From Cephalotus follicularis (lineage: Eukaryota; Streptophyta; Magnoliopsida; Oxalidales; Cephalotaceae): 64,000 bases of DNA. The position numbers and the translations under genes are program-made. The notes under the pieces were generated by a model. That model was not told the origin of the DNA. It did not search any database and was given only the letters and a program-made list of their open reading frames with translations. Shown one piece after another: positions 23,101 to 34,760 of the stretch (positions are counted from its first letter, which is position 1; every line of letters begins with the position of its first letter). The stretch lies in the NCBI GenBank assembly GCA_001972305.1, contig BDDD01001777.1:36104-100103 (forward strand), given 5' to 3'.

Positions 23101-26100
23101 ATCAAAACCCCAATGACCAGGAGTATTACCATGACCACGACTACTCCGACCTCCACGAGCAACCATAGCACTATTGTCAGAAACCAGAGACGATGAACTC
23201 TGCGGAGCATATAGACTAACCCGAGAATACACCTCTTCTATGGTGGGTAGGGTACCGGCAGATATAAGTTGTTGTCGAAATGCATGATGCTCAGAATCAA
23301 GACCACGAAGAAACAACAATGATAACATATCAGCCTCTCGTTTTTCCATATCAGCAACAATGGCTGCAGGAGGAAAATATGACCGGAGGCATTGAACCAA
23401 TGAGGCAAACCGAGCATAATAATCAACAATACTGGCACCATTTTGGCTCTTGCCAAAGAGAGAGAGCCAAGCATCACATATCTTACTCATATTGTTATGG
23501 CCTGAATACAAAAGAGTACATTTTTCCCAGATAGCACGAGAGGTAGGACAAGAAACAAATAGATGTTTTATAGAATATGTCATACAACCATATAACAAAG
23601 TTCTCAATCCAACATCTATGACCTTTCAAGCCTGTAATGCAATAGTATCAGTCGGAGAAGCCGAATCAAGCCACAGAGAATGATTACTAGCCTCGATGTA
23701 GGTATAGACTGCCATGGACCATGTTGAATAATTCGTACCATCAAGTTTAGGTAATGTTGTATGTAATCTAGTTAGGCCATGTAGTACACTCTATGAGTTA
23801 CTACCAGAGTTTGAAATCACTCAGACATTCTCAGATGGAGAAGGCATCATATTCACTCACAATGACAAACTTCACAAACAACACTAAAACAGGGAACTAG
23901 CACATCACACAATCATGACATAACTCACGCTAGATGAAGCCATGCCAATACACTTCATACAGCACATACAAACGCATATATACCAGACCAGGCCTTACCC
24001 AGAACACCAACCAGAAGCATAATACCGTCACAATTGCAGCCAGATCACCACCGACAACCCAGCACCCAACAACACCACACACAAAGCACGGCCGTGGCGA
24101 ACAGCTTCACAGCCTCACACATCAACACTGAACAGAGGAGATTTGTGCCAAACAGAGACAAGATAGAAAGTACATTATCAGAGCAAACATCGTTGTCAAA
24201 CAGAGATGATCGGAGGAGGAGATCGGAGTGGAGAAGACGATTGCGTTGGCCGTTGATCGAACTGGAGAAAGATCACGCGAGAGAGAAGATGACAAGGCTA
24301 AAAGGTGACTCCGGACCGTCGAAGAGGATGATCATGGACAGAGCTAACCGACCGGAGAAAGTGACGGTGCGATAGGGGAGGCCGTGATGAGCGGCGGTGG
24401 GTGATGAGCGGTAGTGGGTTCTAGGGTTTTTGTGTTTTGCGTTTTTTTTTTTTTTGATAATGGTTTTTTTTTGTTTTTTGTTTGAAAGAATCTCCTAAGC
24501 TCTGATACCATGTTAACTGATAATGAATTTATGAATTGTATTATGCTAAAGAGAAAAGCCATATATATAGACTTATTACATGAATGTGGGCCTCTTAGCT
24601 AAGGCCAACTTGTAAGTAAATACTAACGATAACACATCTTATATAATCTCTTTACAAGGAAGAGTCTACTGGTGGAATTCCTTAGTTTTATCATAAATCT
24701 GGAAGTCATCTCTCTTTTTAAATCTAATTTATTTCATTGTTGACACACATGCTTGAGGATTAGGTTTGCTGGCATAGTTCAATCGGATGTTTAGAAATTT
24801 GATTCATGTGAGCTTGCAAACAACCAAATCAAGTATTATTTAGTTAAAATAATTCAGGTTTAACTTTCATTTAATGTTTCTCAATCAAGTTTCAGTTTTT
24901 TTTTTTTGCCAATTGAATTGACCGTTTGATTTGGTTCTAGGTCGGTCATTAAGAGCATGTACTGGTGGAGTTTTGATTCTTTGCTTGATGCATTGATCAT
25001 TCCATTAATAAAAATGTATCCTGCTTTGGGGCGTGGTATAATTTCATTGAAGTTGTAGATGATTGTCCAGGGGATGGAAAACATAGTTTCAATGCTGATT
25101 TTGCATATCTATCATCTCTTATTATCTCTGTTCTCAGAAATTTTATTAATTTTAAACACCTACTGGGTCAGTCCCCTACAGTGATATGATAGAACTTACA
25201 TCTCAGTTCTGTTAATGTCTAGGGCAGAGCAGAAAAATGGGGTTTCTTAAGTTGCTTACATGTCAAATATGAGGAACTTTGGTTGCTTTTCTATTTTCTG
25301 TTTTCTTCTCTAGTTTTTTTCTAGGCAGAAACATGGGGAAGTTTTCACCCTCAGTCTGTTAAAGCTTCTCACAATACTTTGATTTTAATATGGAATATTT
25401 GACAATATTCCCTTTGGTATTGCTGATGCATTAATTGTAATAATGATTCTTTTAATTTGCGATATAATATGCAGATGATTATGATCGGGCCATTGATGAG
25501 GCCATAAAAATAAGCACGTAAGATTTTTTTTTGTACTTGACTGCAGTTATTGTTAGTGAATCTCCTCTTTATTGTTTCAATAACTATTTTTTTCGTGACT
25601 AGGTAGTAGGTAGTCTTTCAACTTGCCCAAAATATCTGTTATTGTGTTTGCTACAATGGACTATTAGATTGATTGGGAGACAAAATATACTGTCCAAGAA
25701 TTTGCAAATGGTCGAAAATAGATGCTGTGATCCCGTAAGATGAAGATACTGTTTTATTTTTTCAGAAACTGTTTTCTGAAAGATTGCTGGATAATGGGCA
25801 TGCACAATTTGTAGTCATTTATTAAGCTAGTTGAATGCAAATGGCTAAAGAATATACATGCATATGACAGAAATTCTGCTTTAAGCTACAAAAACCGCTG
25901 CTTACATCCTGAATTCTCTTTAGGGTTTAATTTTTTCAAAGTTGTATGACATGATATATTCAAATTCGATGAACAACGGAAATATATTTCTTAATGGTAC
26001 AAATCTGAAAGATCTGTCCTTTTAGAATTATTTACCATTTGATTTGGTTTTCCACGTAGCTTGTTACATTTCAGATTCTTTATTCATTACATTTTGAAGT

Positions 26101-26664
26101 ACTCTGATGAAACATGTATATTATCATGTGTAAGCTTTTGTTGGGTGTGACTTTTATCTGTGGTTCAGGAACAAGACTGTCAAAGAGCAAAGGCAGGAAC
26201 GTAAGCATGCCGATGGGAGTTCTGCTTCGGGCACAGATTCAAAAGACCGTTCTGGTAAAAAAGGTGTCTTCACGGATAGTGACACTGGAAGTGATTTTCA
26301 AGGTGGTAATGTTGATGTAGATTATGATGGCAAAGAGGATGACGTTAATGACAATGGCAGTGAATGGGAGAATTCTGATGAGCAGGGTAATCATGGAAAC
26401 AAGAAACATGTAGCACTTCCCCAGAAGCCTTTGGGATCTCGCTGGAGTGAGAGATTAGCTGGAGTTACTATTCGCCCTATTGGGGAAACCAGAAGCTTGG
26501 GTACAAAGAATAGGCTGAGGCAAAGGCCCATCCTTAACTCCGCCATTGACTCTCTTGTACCAGATTCAGATGTTGAAAACTCATTAGAATATACTAAAAG
26601 TAGGATATCAGACCAAGAAATCTGCTCTACAGTCGCTGATTCTGAAGATGGTCGTGACAACTAA
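17101..26664 (+). CDS. DDR4: DDT domain-containing protein, DDR4-like (11 exons)
   Basis: Exons read: 17101-17235, 17370-17480, 18072-18158, 18252-18289, 18401-18482, 18722-18828, 18945-19104, 19205-19297, 19415-19544, 25475-25517, 26169-26664. All junctions are GT-AG and phases agree, giving a protein of 493 residues. The N-terminal part (about residues 30-95: LRGRWELASVLNFLTVFE, then LLKGIPPVSK) is a DDT domain. The middle (WWPWVAEGENPL, RYKELDATNRLLILKALCEI) fits the plant DDT-related family, whose members are reported as partners of ISWI chromatin remodellers in the nucleus. A lysine/arginine-rich stretch (KKERALKRKQREEQ) and an acidic, low-complexity C-terminus follow. The ninth intron is 5.9 kb because a copia element lies in it; the splice sites on both sides are intact. 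Assignment to DDR4 rests on recalled similarity and is less certain than the DDT domain. Confidence 0.85.
19572..19695 (-). repeat. 3' LTR of the intronic copia element
   Basis: A 124-bp partner of 24511-24634 with nine differences by eye. The sense-strand first bases are TTTTATCG where the other LTR has TGTTATCG. Confidence 0.9.
19696..19711 (-). other. Polypurine tract of the intronic copia element
   Basis: The minus strand reads CCAACTTGAGGGGGAG directly before the 3' LTR, the expected position and composition for plus-strand priming. Confidence 0.8.
19703..23850 (-). pseudogene. copia gag-pol polyprotein, broken
   Basis: In order on the minus strand: gag N-terminus near 23780 (LDGTNYSTWSMAV), gag core, a CCHC knuckle CTHCQRDGHTVDYC, protease PWIIDSEATHHMTG, integrase zinc region (LHYRLGHPS, CTTCQLGKHH), integrase core (CLRTDNAREY), RT (LDVKNAFLHDDL, SLYG-type box RKALYGLKQSPRAW, catalytic LLVYVDDIIIT) and RNase H (LHCDNKSAMHIAS, HTRSEEQLADIFTK). 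Breaks include stops in gag before 23607, glycine to glutamate in the protease DSG triad, a TAG where DVWGP is expected at about 22213, frameshifts in integrase and a frameshift between RT and the last RNase H segment near 20045. The RT part itself is open for 356 codons. Confidence 0.88.
24497..24510 (-). other. copia primer-binding site (tRNA-iMet)
   Basis: The minus strand reads TGGTATCAGAGCTT immediately after the 5' LTR, the classical plant copia primer site complementary to initiator tRNA-Met. Confidence 0.9.
24511..24634 (-). repeat. 5' LTR of the intronic copia element
   Basis: Runs TGTTAACTG to AACGATAACA on the plus strand, followed by target duplication CATCT. Partner of 19572-19695. 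Confidence 0.92.
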
Positions 26665-27309
26665 AACTTTGAAATGCAGCCAGATATCCAAGTTTGGTGC
26701 ACATAAAGTATCGTTTTTCAATTTTTGACTACTTGTTACAGCGAAGATTTTGAAGCCCATGGATGTAAAGCCCAACATAGTCAATTGGAATTAGAAACTA
26801 AAATTCGTTTTTGTCATCTATTAGTTTCCGAGAATATGTTCGACTTTGTTGTGGGAAAAAGATGGTTCGCATCTTTTAAGTGTTGTATGATGGAACTGTT
26901 GGCAACATAACCGTGTAAATTGAACACTTGCCGTTATTTAAACGGTGATGTCTTTGTTTTATTTTACTGTGCCAACATTTTTCACATCACAATCTGAATT
27001 AGAACGGTGTACTTTGGGGGTGTTGACTATGCTTATGGTCATTTGTGAGTACAACGCAACTAAAAGCTGTTTCACGCTTCAGGCTAAAGAAAACTAAAAC
27101 TAGCATATTCTCACCAAATGTTGAATGAATTGTTTTCATAAAGTTACAGTTGAATGATACTGCAACTGAGAACTTGTTCATCTTACCCAACAAATCTTAC
27201 TTTACCGAGGAAAGGGGAAGAAATTCATAACAAAGAGTAAATCGATCTGCAATGTTTCCATGTGTAACTTCAGACCTTCTGGTAAATAGATGGTTTAATC
27301 ACAGCTGAC
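26665..27309. other. Convergent 3' intergenic region
   Basis: Lies between the stop codons of the DDT gene (plus) and the L15 gene (minus). No open frame of interest; it should hold both 3' untranslated regions. Confidence 0.6.
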
Positions 27310-29551
27310 TCAAGCGGAGGTCTGTTCAGATGCAGCAGCAATTGCAGCTCTTTTCTTGGCAAAGTATTCTTCAGCTCGAGCAAGATTCTTAGCAACTGAT
27401 GGTTTCACCCACTTCTTCCGACCAGGCAATACAGTGAGTGAACATCCAACAGACTCAAGTTTCTCCTTTGCTGATAATGAAAAGGCACGAGCCTTTATAT
27501 TCAGTTTCACGCTTACCTTCCCATCACCTAGAATCTGAATCCCAGAAAACACGTCAAAAAATAAATAAAGAAATATTAAACTGCCACACATGCAAAGGAG
27601 ACCCAAAGCTCAAGGATGATGCAATCAGACAATGAAATGTTATTCAGTAAAAGCACTAAAATAACGACAGAAGAGGCTCCAGTTGAAACTTTGAGTAAGC
27701 AGAATTTTAGATTTTATATCATAGGTCTCTGTCCTTTTTTTTTTTTTTCTGTTCAATATCAAACCATTAGGGCAGGAAGTAGCCATGTGATGACTTGGGA
27801 ATTCTTTAGACTTTATAATGGTGAATTGCCAAGTGACACAACAAACAACTGGAAGCATCCTTCAGAGGAGGTTAGAACTTGTGGGGAATTTCAAATCAAA
27901 CTTTCTGCCAAAGTGAGCATGGCCTAAAGAAAATGGCAAAATATAAGTTTTTCAATTGATGAACTGTTAATTGAATGATTTGAATCCATGCTAAGGAGAC
28001 GGCAATTCATGAGGGACTACAAGAGTTACATCAGTGGTTGTAGTGACAGAATTAAATTGCAGCTTAGTCACCTAATTCTTCATAAAATTGAATCATGAAA
28101 ACACAATTATGCACACAAAGTAACACTGACCTGCTCAATGATAATATCACAAAGAAGCTTTTTACATACTTGATTATAGCAGAATAAGTACAAAGAAATT
28201 TCATTCATCATTAGCTTGAAGTCAGCTGATACTAAATTGTCCACAGATGTGTAAGAAGAAGTAGCCATCATCATGAGCTAATAGTCACATAATTAAAATT
28301 TCAGATGGCCAACAGGCAATAACATGAGTTTCATTAACAAGATTTATTTTCAGCCCCATATATATAAAATTAATCCTAGGATTCTACACTTGCGAGGACA
28401 CTAGTGCAGCAGTTTCCTCTTTAGTCAGGGAAAAAAAAGCATTGAGTACATATTCAGAATATGAATATCAGGCCTTGTTGATATCAATTTGTATAAAACT
28501 AGATGCAAGGTGTGGAGGAATGTTTCTCAACATAGCGAATCATGACAGGAAGTTCTACTTGTGGATGCCAATATAAGGACATGGACTTGAAACATGAAAG
28601 CTTTGACCTCTTCGCAATGCCAACATATGTCCATACCTTTAAAGGGAGTCTCCTTTCTCTTCCTGATGGATTGATCAAGCCCTTTTCCTTTAAAGTCTCT
28701 AGTGACACCTCATCCCCCTCTACAAAACCTGCTTCTTCTATGTCCTTTAAGTTCACAGGGACATATTTAGGTACCCCCTTATGCATTCCTTGTAAAAACA
28801 ACGAAAACAAAAATTAGTGGTAATTGATGTGGTAATTCTAATACATTCTCAGACCATACACAAGCTTGTCTGCACTCAAGGTGCTTGATGAAATGCTTGA
28901 ACGTGACAAAATGACATTAATTAAATAGAAGAAAAATACACCTCCAGCAATCCCTCTGAGCTTGGGAATCCTGCGATAAAGCGGCATCTGGCCGCCTTCG
29001 AAACCCTTCCTTACACCGGGCCCTGACCGTGATTTCTGTCCCCGCATACCAAACCCACAACTGTTCCCTTGCCCTGCTGCTATGCCTCTTCCCTTTCTCT
29101 TCGCCTTCTTTCTTGACCCTGGTTGTGGGCCCAGATTGTCCAATCGGAACCTTACACCTGTACCCGTTGGATCTCCCCGTGCAGCTGCTGAAGATGCTTG
29201 ATTCAATATGGTTAGTGCTCTTCCTTGCCGTTGCCTACTCTTTAACTGGAGGTTCAGAGTGATATTCTGACATGGGTTTACCTTTACATTTCTTACATTT
29301 CCCTGCTACGTAAACAAATGAGACTACAGTCTACATGCATTATTTATGACGTATACATGGGCATATAGATACATGTAAAGTCTACATATGTGGCTATAGT
29401 ATTAGAGAAGATATTTTGAAGGAGAAAAAAAGGGAACAGTTCTTTTTTCGAGTGAGATAGTAAGTAGTACCTTGAAAGAGGAAGAAGGAGAATTGAGACA
29501 AACTGTGGTTCTTATTAGAGGATTTGAGGTGAGCGAGAGAAGAGCTGCCAT
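27310..29551 (-). CDS. RPL15: Plastid 50S ribosomal protein L15 (nuclear-encoded)
   Basis: Four exons in coding order: 29551-29471, 29302-28942, 28788-28637, 27534-27310 (complement). All introns are GT-AG and in phase, giving 272 residues, close to the Arabidopsis plastid L15. The first exon ([20 protein letters not shown]) is a serine/threonine-rich plastid transit peptide. The bacterial-type L15 body follows: [55 protein letters not shown], then [18 protein letters not shown] and [20 protein letters not shown] plant-type tail of about 45 residues ends AAASEQTSA. The protein is part of the large subunit of chloroplast ribosomes. A young gypsy element begins 436 bp upstream of the start codon, head to head. 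Confidence 0.95.
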
Positions 29552-29821
29552 GGCGATAAAACGTGTATGTGTTTCGGGTGGTCTTCACTGGTTTTTGCTG
29601 TTAACGGATAGGGGATAGGGGATAGTGGTTGAAAAGGAAAAGGTAAATAAAAGAAGAGAAAATACATTAAAAAATTAAAAACCGAGATAATATTTATTGA
29701 TGGTTATATAGAACACGGTATGTATTTGATGTTTATATAACTTGTTTTTATAGAATTTAAAAATAAGAGATATTTATGATTAAAGAAAATTTGAGGAAGG
29801 TAGGTTTTTGTAGTTTACTTA

Positions 29822-29856
<35 letters not shown>

Positions 29857-29987
29857 AAGAGGAAGAAAGAGAAAAAAAATTGAATATGTTTATATTCTAA
29901 ATGTGTTGAATCAATTAAAAACGACATGTTTATGAGTTATATTTTATAAATATGACTAATTAATTTTATAATTCATAAACATAGATC
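29552..29987. other. Promoter region of the L15 gene, with (ATT)n
   Basis: AT-rich, non-coding. Holds an ATT microsatellite at about 29822-29851. It is the only sequence left between the L15 start and the 5' LTR of gypsy-2, so it should contain the L15 promoter. Confidence 0.6.
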
Positions 29988-31006
29988 TGATATGGGGAAA
30001 AATTAAGTCAAATTTAAAGCAACACGTGTCCTCTTGATTACATTGCCAGATGTCCAAAGAGATAAGAGTTAATGAGTTAAAGGCAGAGGAAGCCTGCTGA
30101 TCAACGAAACAGTGGTGTAAGGAGGACCTTTCCTAGGCATAAGTGCCGAGGACACCCTAGGCCACATAACAGGCGATCTCTTCCAAATGACTATAATAAG
30201 GGAGTCAAGAAAACAACAATTTAAGGAGGACCTCTCCTCGGCATAAGTGCCGAGGACACGCCTAACGGTACCATTTCCAAGATCTATTTCCTTAGACAAA
30301 GAACCGAAGGACATCCAATTCAAATACAGGTCTATGGACCGAGAAGACTTCGAAGCCAAGGGCCGACTGTCTCGTTGGCCTCACAACAGCTCCTCTCCTC
30401 GGACAGGAGGTCTCCTCCTCATTCACGGAATGAGGATAGGGAGTTAGCCTAAACTCCAGGGATCCTTATCCTCTAAGTAAAGGAGATAAGGATGACTATC
30501 AACAAATATAGAAGACAAGATAAAGGCAATAACTTCAACAGATTTCAGGGATTCGTACTTATCCAATCGAGGAGATAGAATCCCAATCAACTACAACTAA
30601 AGGAAAGAGGCGATAATCAAGGGAGAGATAAAGGAAAATAACAAGATTATAGGAGGAGATAAGGGAATGTCCGAGATCCTCGACATTTCCTAGGGGATCA
30701 TGATCACATCCGATTTACACGCTCGATCAGTTATCAAATTCCACTATAAATACAAGTTCAACATACTGAACAAAGGTCAGCAATTTTTACATTCAAGAGA
30801 GTATAATATCTCATCTGCACTTGACTAACTTGAGCGTCGGAGTGTCCCCGGGAGAACAACCTCCTGGGCCTTCACCATTGTTGTTACCTTGTGCAGGTGT
30901 CCGAGATCAGTTTCTTCCTCACAGGCATTAGTGACAGAGCGTTTCTCTTAACAAATCAAAGTCCTCCACGTAGGATACTGTTGAGAGAAGGATTTCTGTA
31001 TCAACA
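29988..31006 (+). repeat. 5' LTR of gypsy-2
   Basis: A 1019-bp LTR with a TATA box (CTATAAATAC) near 30743. Two copies of a motif built on GCATAAGTGCCGAGGACAC lie at 30132-30151 and 30236-30255; the second forms a perfect 8-bp-stem hairpin. The last 90 bp are related to the LTR end of gypsy-1. It differs from the 3' LTR at about five sites by eye, for example ATACAGGTCT against ATACAAGTCT. Confidence 0.95.
30741..30750 (+). promoter_or_regulatory. LTR TATA box of gypsy-2
   Basis: CTATAAATAC, in a position suitable for a transcription start about 30 bp downstream, within the LTR. The same sequence is in the 3' LTR. Inferred from consensus only. Confidence 0.55.
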
Positions 31007-31008
31007 GT

Positions 31009-31026
31009 TGGCGCCGTCTGTGGGAA
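31009..31026 (+). other. gypsy-2 primer-binding site
   Basis: TGGCGCCGTCTGTGGGAA begins two bases after the LTR. Its first nine bases complement the 3' end of plant tRNA-Asp. This is the usual arrangement in Tat-like elements. Confidence 0.75.
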
Positions 31027-31051
31027 ACGCTACAAAAAGTCATCACCAATC

Positions 31052-34021
31052 ATGCCTCCAAGGAAGAACACCCAAGTTGGAGCCACTCGCAGCCAACAAC
31101 ACCAGGAGGTCATAGCTCCTCCAGAAGAAGTCGCCCAAGTGGTGGCACAACAACCGGCTCCCGTTACAGGGGAGCAACTCAACCAATTTCTCCAAGGACT
31201 GGAGCGTGTCACAGATCGGTTGGTCACAACTTTGGCCAACCAACAACAAGCCGGACCTGCTCACCCGGTAGTCCGAGGAGTATCTGGCCCCCAGAGGCCA
31301 GAGGTGGAGACAAGGCACCCACGTGGTGCCAGGCGAAACCCGCCGAGGGGAGATGAACTTCCCCTTGGGCGGTCAGGGGACAATAATCCCCTGGGAAGGA
31401 GGCCTGAGATCAATGTATCTCATAGAGCAGAGTCCTCGACTGCAAGGGATCATCCCAATGATCCCAGGAGAGGACACCCTCAGCATCAGCCCATGGATGT
31501 CGATCCTCGGCAGTAGGACAGGGGAGCAGAGGAGGCACAAGTGCGTTCTAATGCCCCACACAGAGCTGGTACTGCCCGAGGAAGTAGAGTTAATCCCCCA
31601 GCCTCATTAGCTGGAGGGTCACATGTCTCCAGCAGAGTGAGAAACATTGAAGAGGTGGAGCAGGCAGTGAATAGAAGGCTTGCTGACCTAGAAAGGAGGT
31701 TTGGAAGAGCGGAACGGCATGGGGGGCACTTGTCCGAGGTGCAGAACATCAATGCACACCCCTTCACGGCCGAGGTCACAGCCGAGCCAGTCCCAAGTGG
31801 GTTTCGAAACCCAAGTCTAGATAAATACGATGGGTCCACGGATCCCATCCAACATGTGCGCACATACATCCAGGCTATGTGGATGTATCAAGTTTCGGAT
31901 GCCATGCTTTGCCGAGGATTCCCAGTGACTTTAACTGGAGCTGCCCAAGCGTGGTACTTCACCTTGGCCAAGAATTCAGTCAAGAGTTTCGATCAGTTTG
32001 CGGAACTGTTTGTAACGAAGTTCCTCAACAGCACAACGCAGAGGAGAAATTCTACCCACCTCATCAACGTAGTGCAGGGTAAGGATGAGACGTTGAGAGA
32101 TTATCTCACCAGGTTTAACCAAGAATCTCTTACAGTGAAGGACCTGGAGCCGTATTTTGCCTTGGCAGCCCTGAATAATGGGCTGAGGAGCAACTCCATA
32201 TTTGTTTTCTCCCTGCTGAAGAGGCCAGCAAAGGACATGGCAGAGTTATTGAAAAGGGCAGAAAAGTATGTTAATGCCGAGGAAGAAATGTTGGCCAGGA
32301 AGCAAAAAGCACCTTGGGCTGGCCAACAAGAGGAGAGAAGGGAGCCTTCACGAAATGCTCCCGAGAGAAGAGAGAAGAGGAAGGAGAGGTCGGACCTGTC
32401 GAAGGGAGACCTCAGACATAAGCTATCTAAGCGAGAAGGCACATCCAGGGGTGGGGCACCAATACCATCCTACAATACTTTTGCCCCTCTCCTGGACACA
32501 CGTACAAAGATACTTGCAGTGGAGCAAGATAAGGTCCCCTTCCAGTGGCCCGAGAAGATGAGGGCCCCGGCAGAGAACAGAAGTGTAGAGAAGTACTGCC
32601 GCTACCATCGTGACCACGGCCACGACACCGAGGAGTGCAGGCAGTTGAAAAATCAGATTGAGGATCTGATCAGGAAGGGACATCTACGTAAGTATGTGGA
32701 TAGAGATGCTCCTCAAGGAAGAAGAGAGCAGAGAAGAGAAGAGGCTCCTCGACAGCAGGAGGAGCAACAACAACAAAAACCCAGAGGTGTTATCCACACC
32801 ATCTCAGGGGGGGTCGCGTCTGGGGGCGACGACTCGAATGCAAGGAAAGCCTATGGGAGACAGTCCCTTGCTGTACAACAAGTTCCTCACAGCAAAAGGC
32901 TTAGAACTGGTGGAGATGAGGAGGTAATATCCTTCTCTGAAGCGGACTATGAGGGAGTACGTCTTCCTCACGATGATCCAGTGGTGGTAACTCTTCTGGT
33001 AGAACTCTTTACCATGAAGAGAATTCTAATAGACAATGGCAGCTCGGCTGATATCCTCTACAAGCATGCATTTGATCAGCTAAGGATACCAGCCGACCAG
33101 TTGAAGCCAGTTAAAACCCCACTGGTAGGTTTTTCAGGTGAGACGATCCATCCTCTGGGATCTATCAACCTGTCAGTGGTAGCAGGCACCGCCCCACAAC
33201 AGACTCAGGTAGAGATGACATTCCTGGTGGTAGACACCCCTAGCCCTTACAATGCAATAATAGGGCGACCAGGTCTGAATTTGTTGGAAGCCATAGTGTC
33301 TACAAGGCACTTATTGATGAAGTTCCCCACAAGGTTTGGTGTGGGGGAAGTCAGAGGAGATCAAGAGGTGGCCAGAAGATGTTACAAAACGGCCATCACG
33401 GACAAGGGGAAAGGCAAGGTCCTCACCATAGCAAATGTGGAGCTCAGAGGAGACATGGAACCTGAGCGTCCACAGCCCGTAGAAGACGTTCTCCAAGTGC
33501 CCGTGGAAGAGGGCAATGATGAGAAACTACTCCAAGTTGGCTCACAGCTTGGAGAGGCGGAGAATGAGGAGTTAATAACATTCCTCCGTGATAACAAGGA
33601 TGTGTTTGCATGGTCGGCAGAGGAGGTCCCTGGCATCAGTCCAGAAGTGATGGTTCACAAGCTGAGTGTGGATCCAGCTAGGCCACCGATCAGACAGAAG
33701 AAGAGGAACTTTGCCCTTGAGAGGCAACAAGCAATAGCCGAGGAGGTGAGCAAGTTGCTACAGGCAGGCTTTATCCGAGAAGTACATTACTCGGACTGGC
33801 TAGCAAATCCTGTGTTAGTCAAGAAGGCCAATGGGAAATGGAGGATGTGCATAGACTTCACAGACCTCAACAAGGCCTGCCCAAAGGATAACTTTCCTCT
33901 CCCCAAGATTGACCAACTGGTGGATGCAACCTCGGGTTATAGGTTACTAAGCTTCTTGGATGCTTATTCGGGATACAATCAAATCCCCATGTATGAGCCT
34001 GATCAGAGCAAGACAGCGTAG
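31052..34021 (+). pseudogene. gypsy-2 gag, protease and truncated RT
   Basis: Start ATG at 31052 (MPPRKNTQVGATR), 46 bp after the LTR. A single frame runs to the TAG at 34019-34021 apart from an amber codon at 31514-31516. The gag core is EKYDGSTDP-like (DKYDGSTDPIQHVRTYIQ) with GAAQAWYFTLAKNSVKSFDQ; the knuckle is CRYHRDHGHDTEEC. Protease is RILIDNGSSADIL with SPYNAIIGRPG. RT begins IREVHYSDWLANPVLVKKA, includes WRMCIDFTDLNKACPKD, and stops after SGYNQIPMYEPDQSKTA. The catalytic Y-x-D-D motif and everything to the end of the RT-linked RNase H are missing: the sequence jumps straight to the region GEYDVKFESRPAIKS. Non-functional as a polymerase. Confidence 0.9.
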
Positions 34022-34760
34022 GCGAGTATGATGTGAAGTTCGAGTCCAGACCAGCAATCAAATCTCAGGTACTGGCCGACTTTGTTGGAGATAATACACC
34101 TACGGAGTGTATGGAGGAGAACCCTTCCGAGAGAGAGAAGGGAATGTGGAAGCTATCAGTGGATGGATCCTCATGCCTCACCGGTAGTGGGGCAGGATTA
34201 GTGTTAACGAGTCCTGATGGTTGGACATTGGAGTATGCTTTGAGGTTCAGATTTAAAGCCACCAATAATGAAGCTGAGTGGGAAGCTTTGATAGCTGGAT
34301 TGACGATTGTAAAGCACTTGGAGGTGCAGAGGATTGAAGCCTCAAGTGATTCTCAGCTAGTGGTTGGTTTGGCGAATGGGGAGTACGAGGCCAGAGAAGA
34401 GCTCATGACAAAATACTTAGCCCATTTTCAAGGCATGAAGCCAGCCTTCGAAGATTTGAGAATAATAAAGGTGCCAAGAGCAGAGAATATTAGAGCAGAC
34501 CAACTCTCAAAGCTAGCAACGGCAGAGGAGTTGGAGAAGAGCCAAACAGTGCTAGTTGATTACCTGGAGCGTCCAACCATCTCTCAAGCAGAGGTAATGG
34601 ACATAGATGATCCACAGGAGCCAAACTGGATGACTCCCTTTGTTATTTGGCTAAGAGATGGGGTTCTGCCCGAGGATCCAGCAGAGGCAAGGAAGCTGGT
34701 TTACAGAGCCAACAGGTTCCAATTCCGAGATGGGATCCTCTACAAAAGGTCTTTCTCATT
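34022..34760 (+). pseudogene. gypsy-2 second (archaeal-type) RNase H
   Basis: Open frame with YDVKFESRPAIKSQVLADFV, WKLSVDGSSCLTGSGAGLVL, TNNEAEWEALIAGL, ASSDSQLVVGLANGEY and AENIRADQLSKLA. All four acidic positions expected (in DGSS, NNEAEW, SDSQL, RADQLS) are present, unlike in gypsy-1. It is out of frame with the truncated RT upstream, so it could be translated only by a frameshift or from an internal start. Confidence 0.85.

Larger units (their letters stand above)
19572..24634 (-). mobile_element. Ty1/copia retrotransposon in the DDT gene intron
   Basis: Complete 5.06-kb element, antisense to the host gene. The 124-bp LTRs (19572-19695, 24511-24634) run TGTTAACTG to GATAACA on the plus strand and are flanked by a perfect target duplication CATCT (19567-19571 and 24635-24639). 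The primer site is TGGTATCAGAGC (initiator tRNA-Met) and the polypurine tract TTGAGGGGGAG. Domain order gag, protease, integrase, RT, RNase H is that of Ty1/copia; the short LTRs and RT motifs suggest the Ale group. LTRs differ at nine of 124 positions and the polyprotein has several breaks, so it is an old, dead copy. Confidence 0.92.

Noticed and set aside
27616-27927. 103-codon plus-strand frame
   Set aside because: Falls in the last intron of the L15 gene on the opposite strand, with a poly-phenylalanine stretch from a T run; no support.
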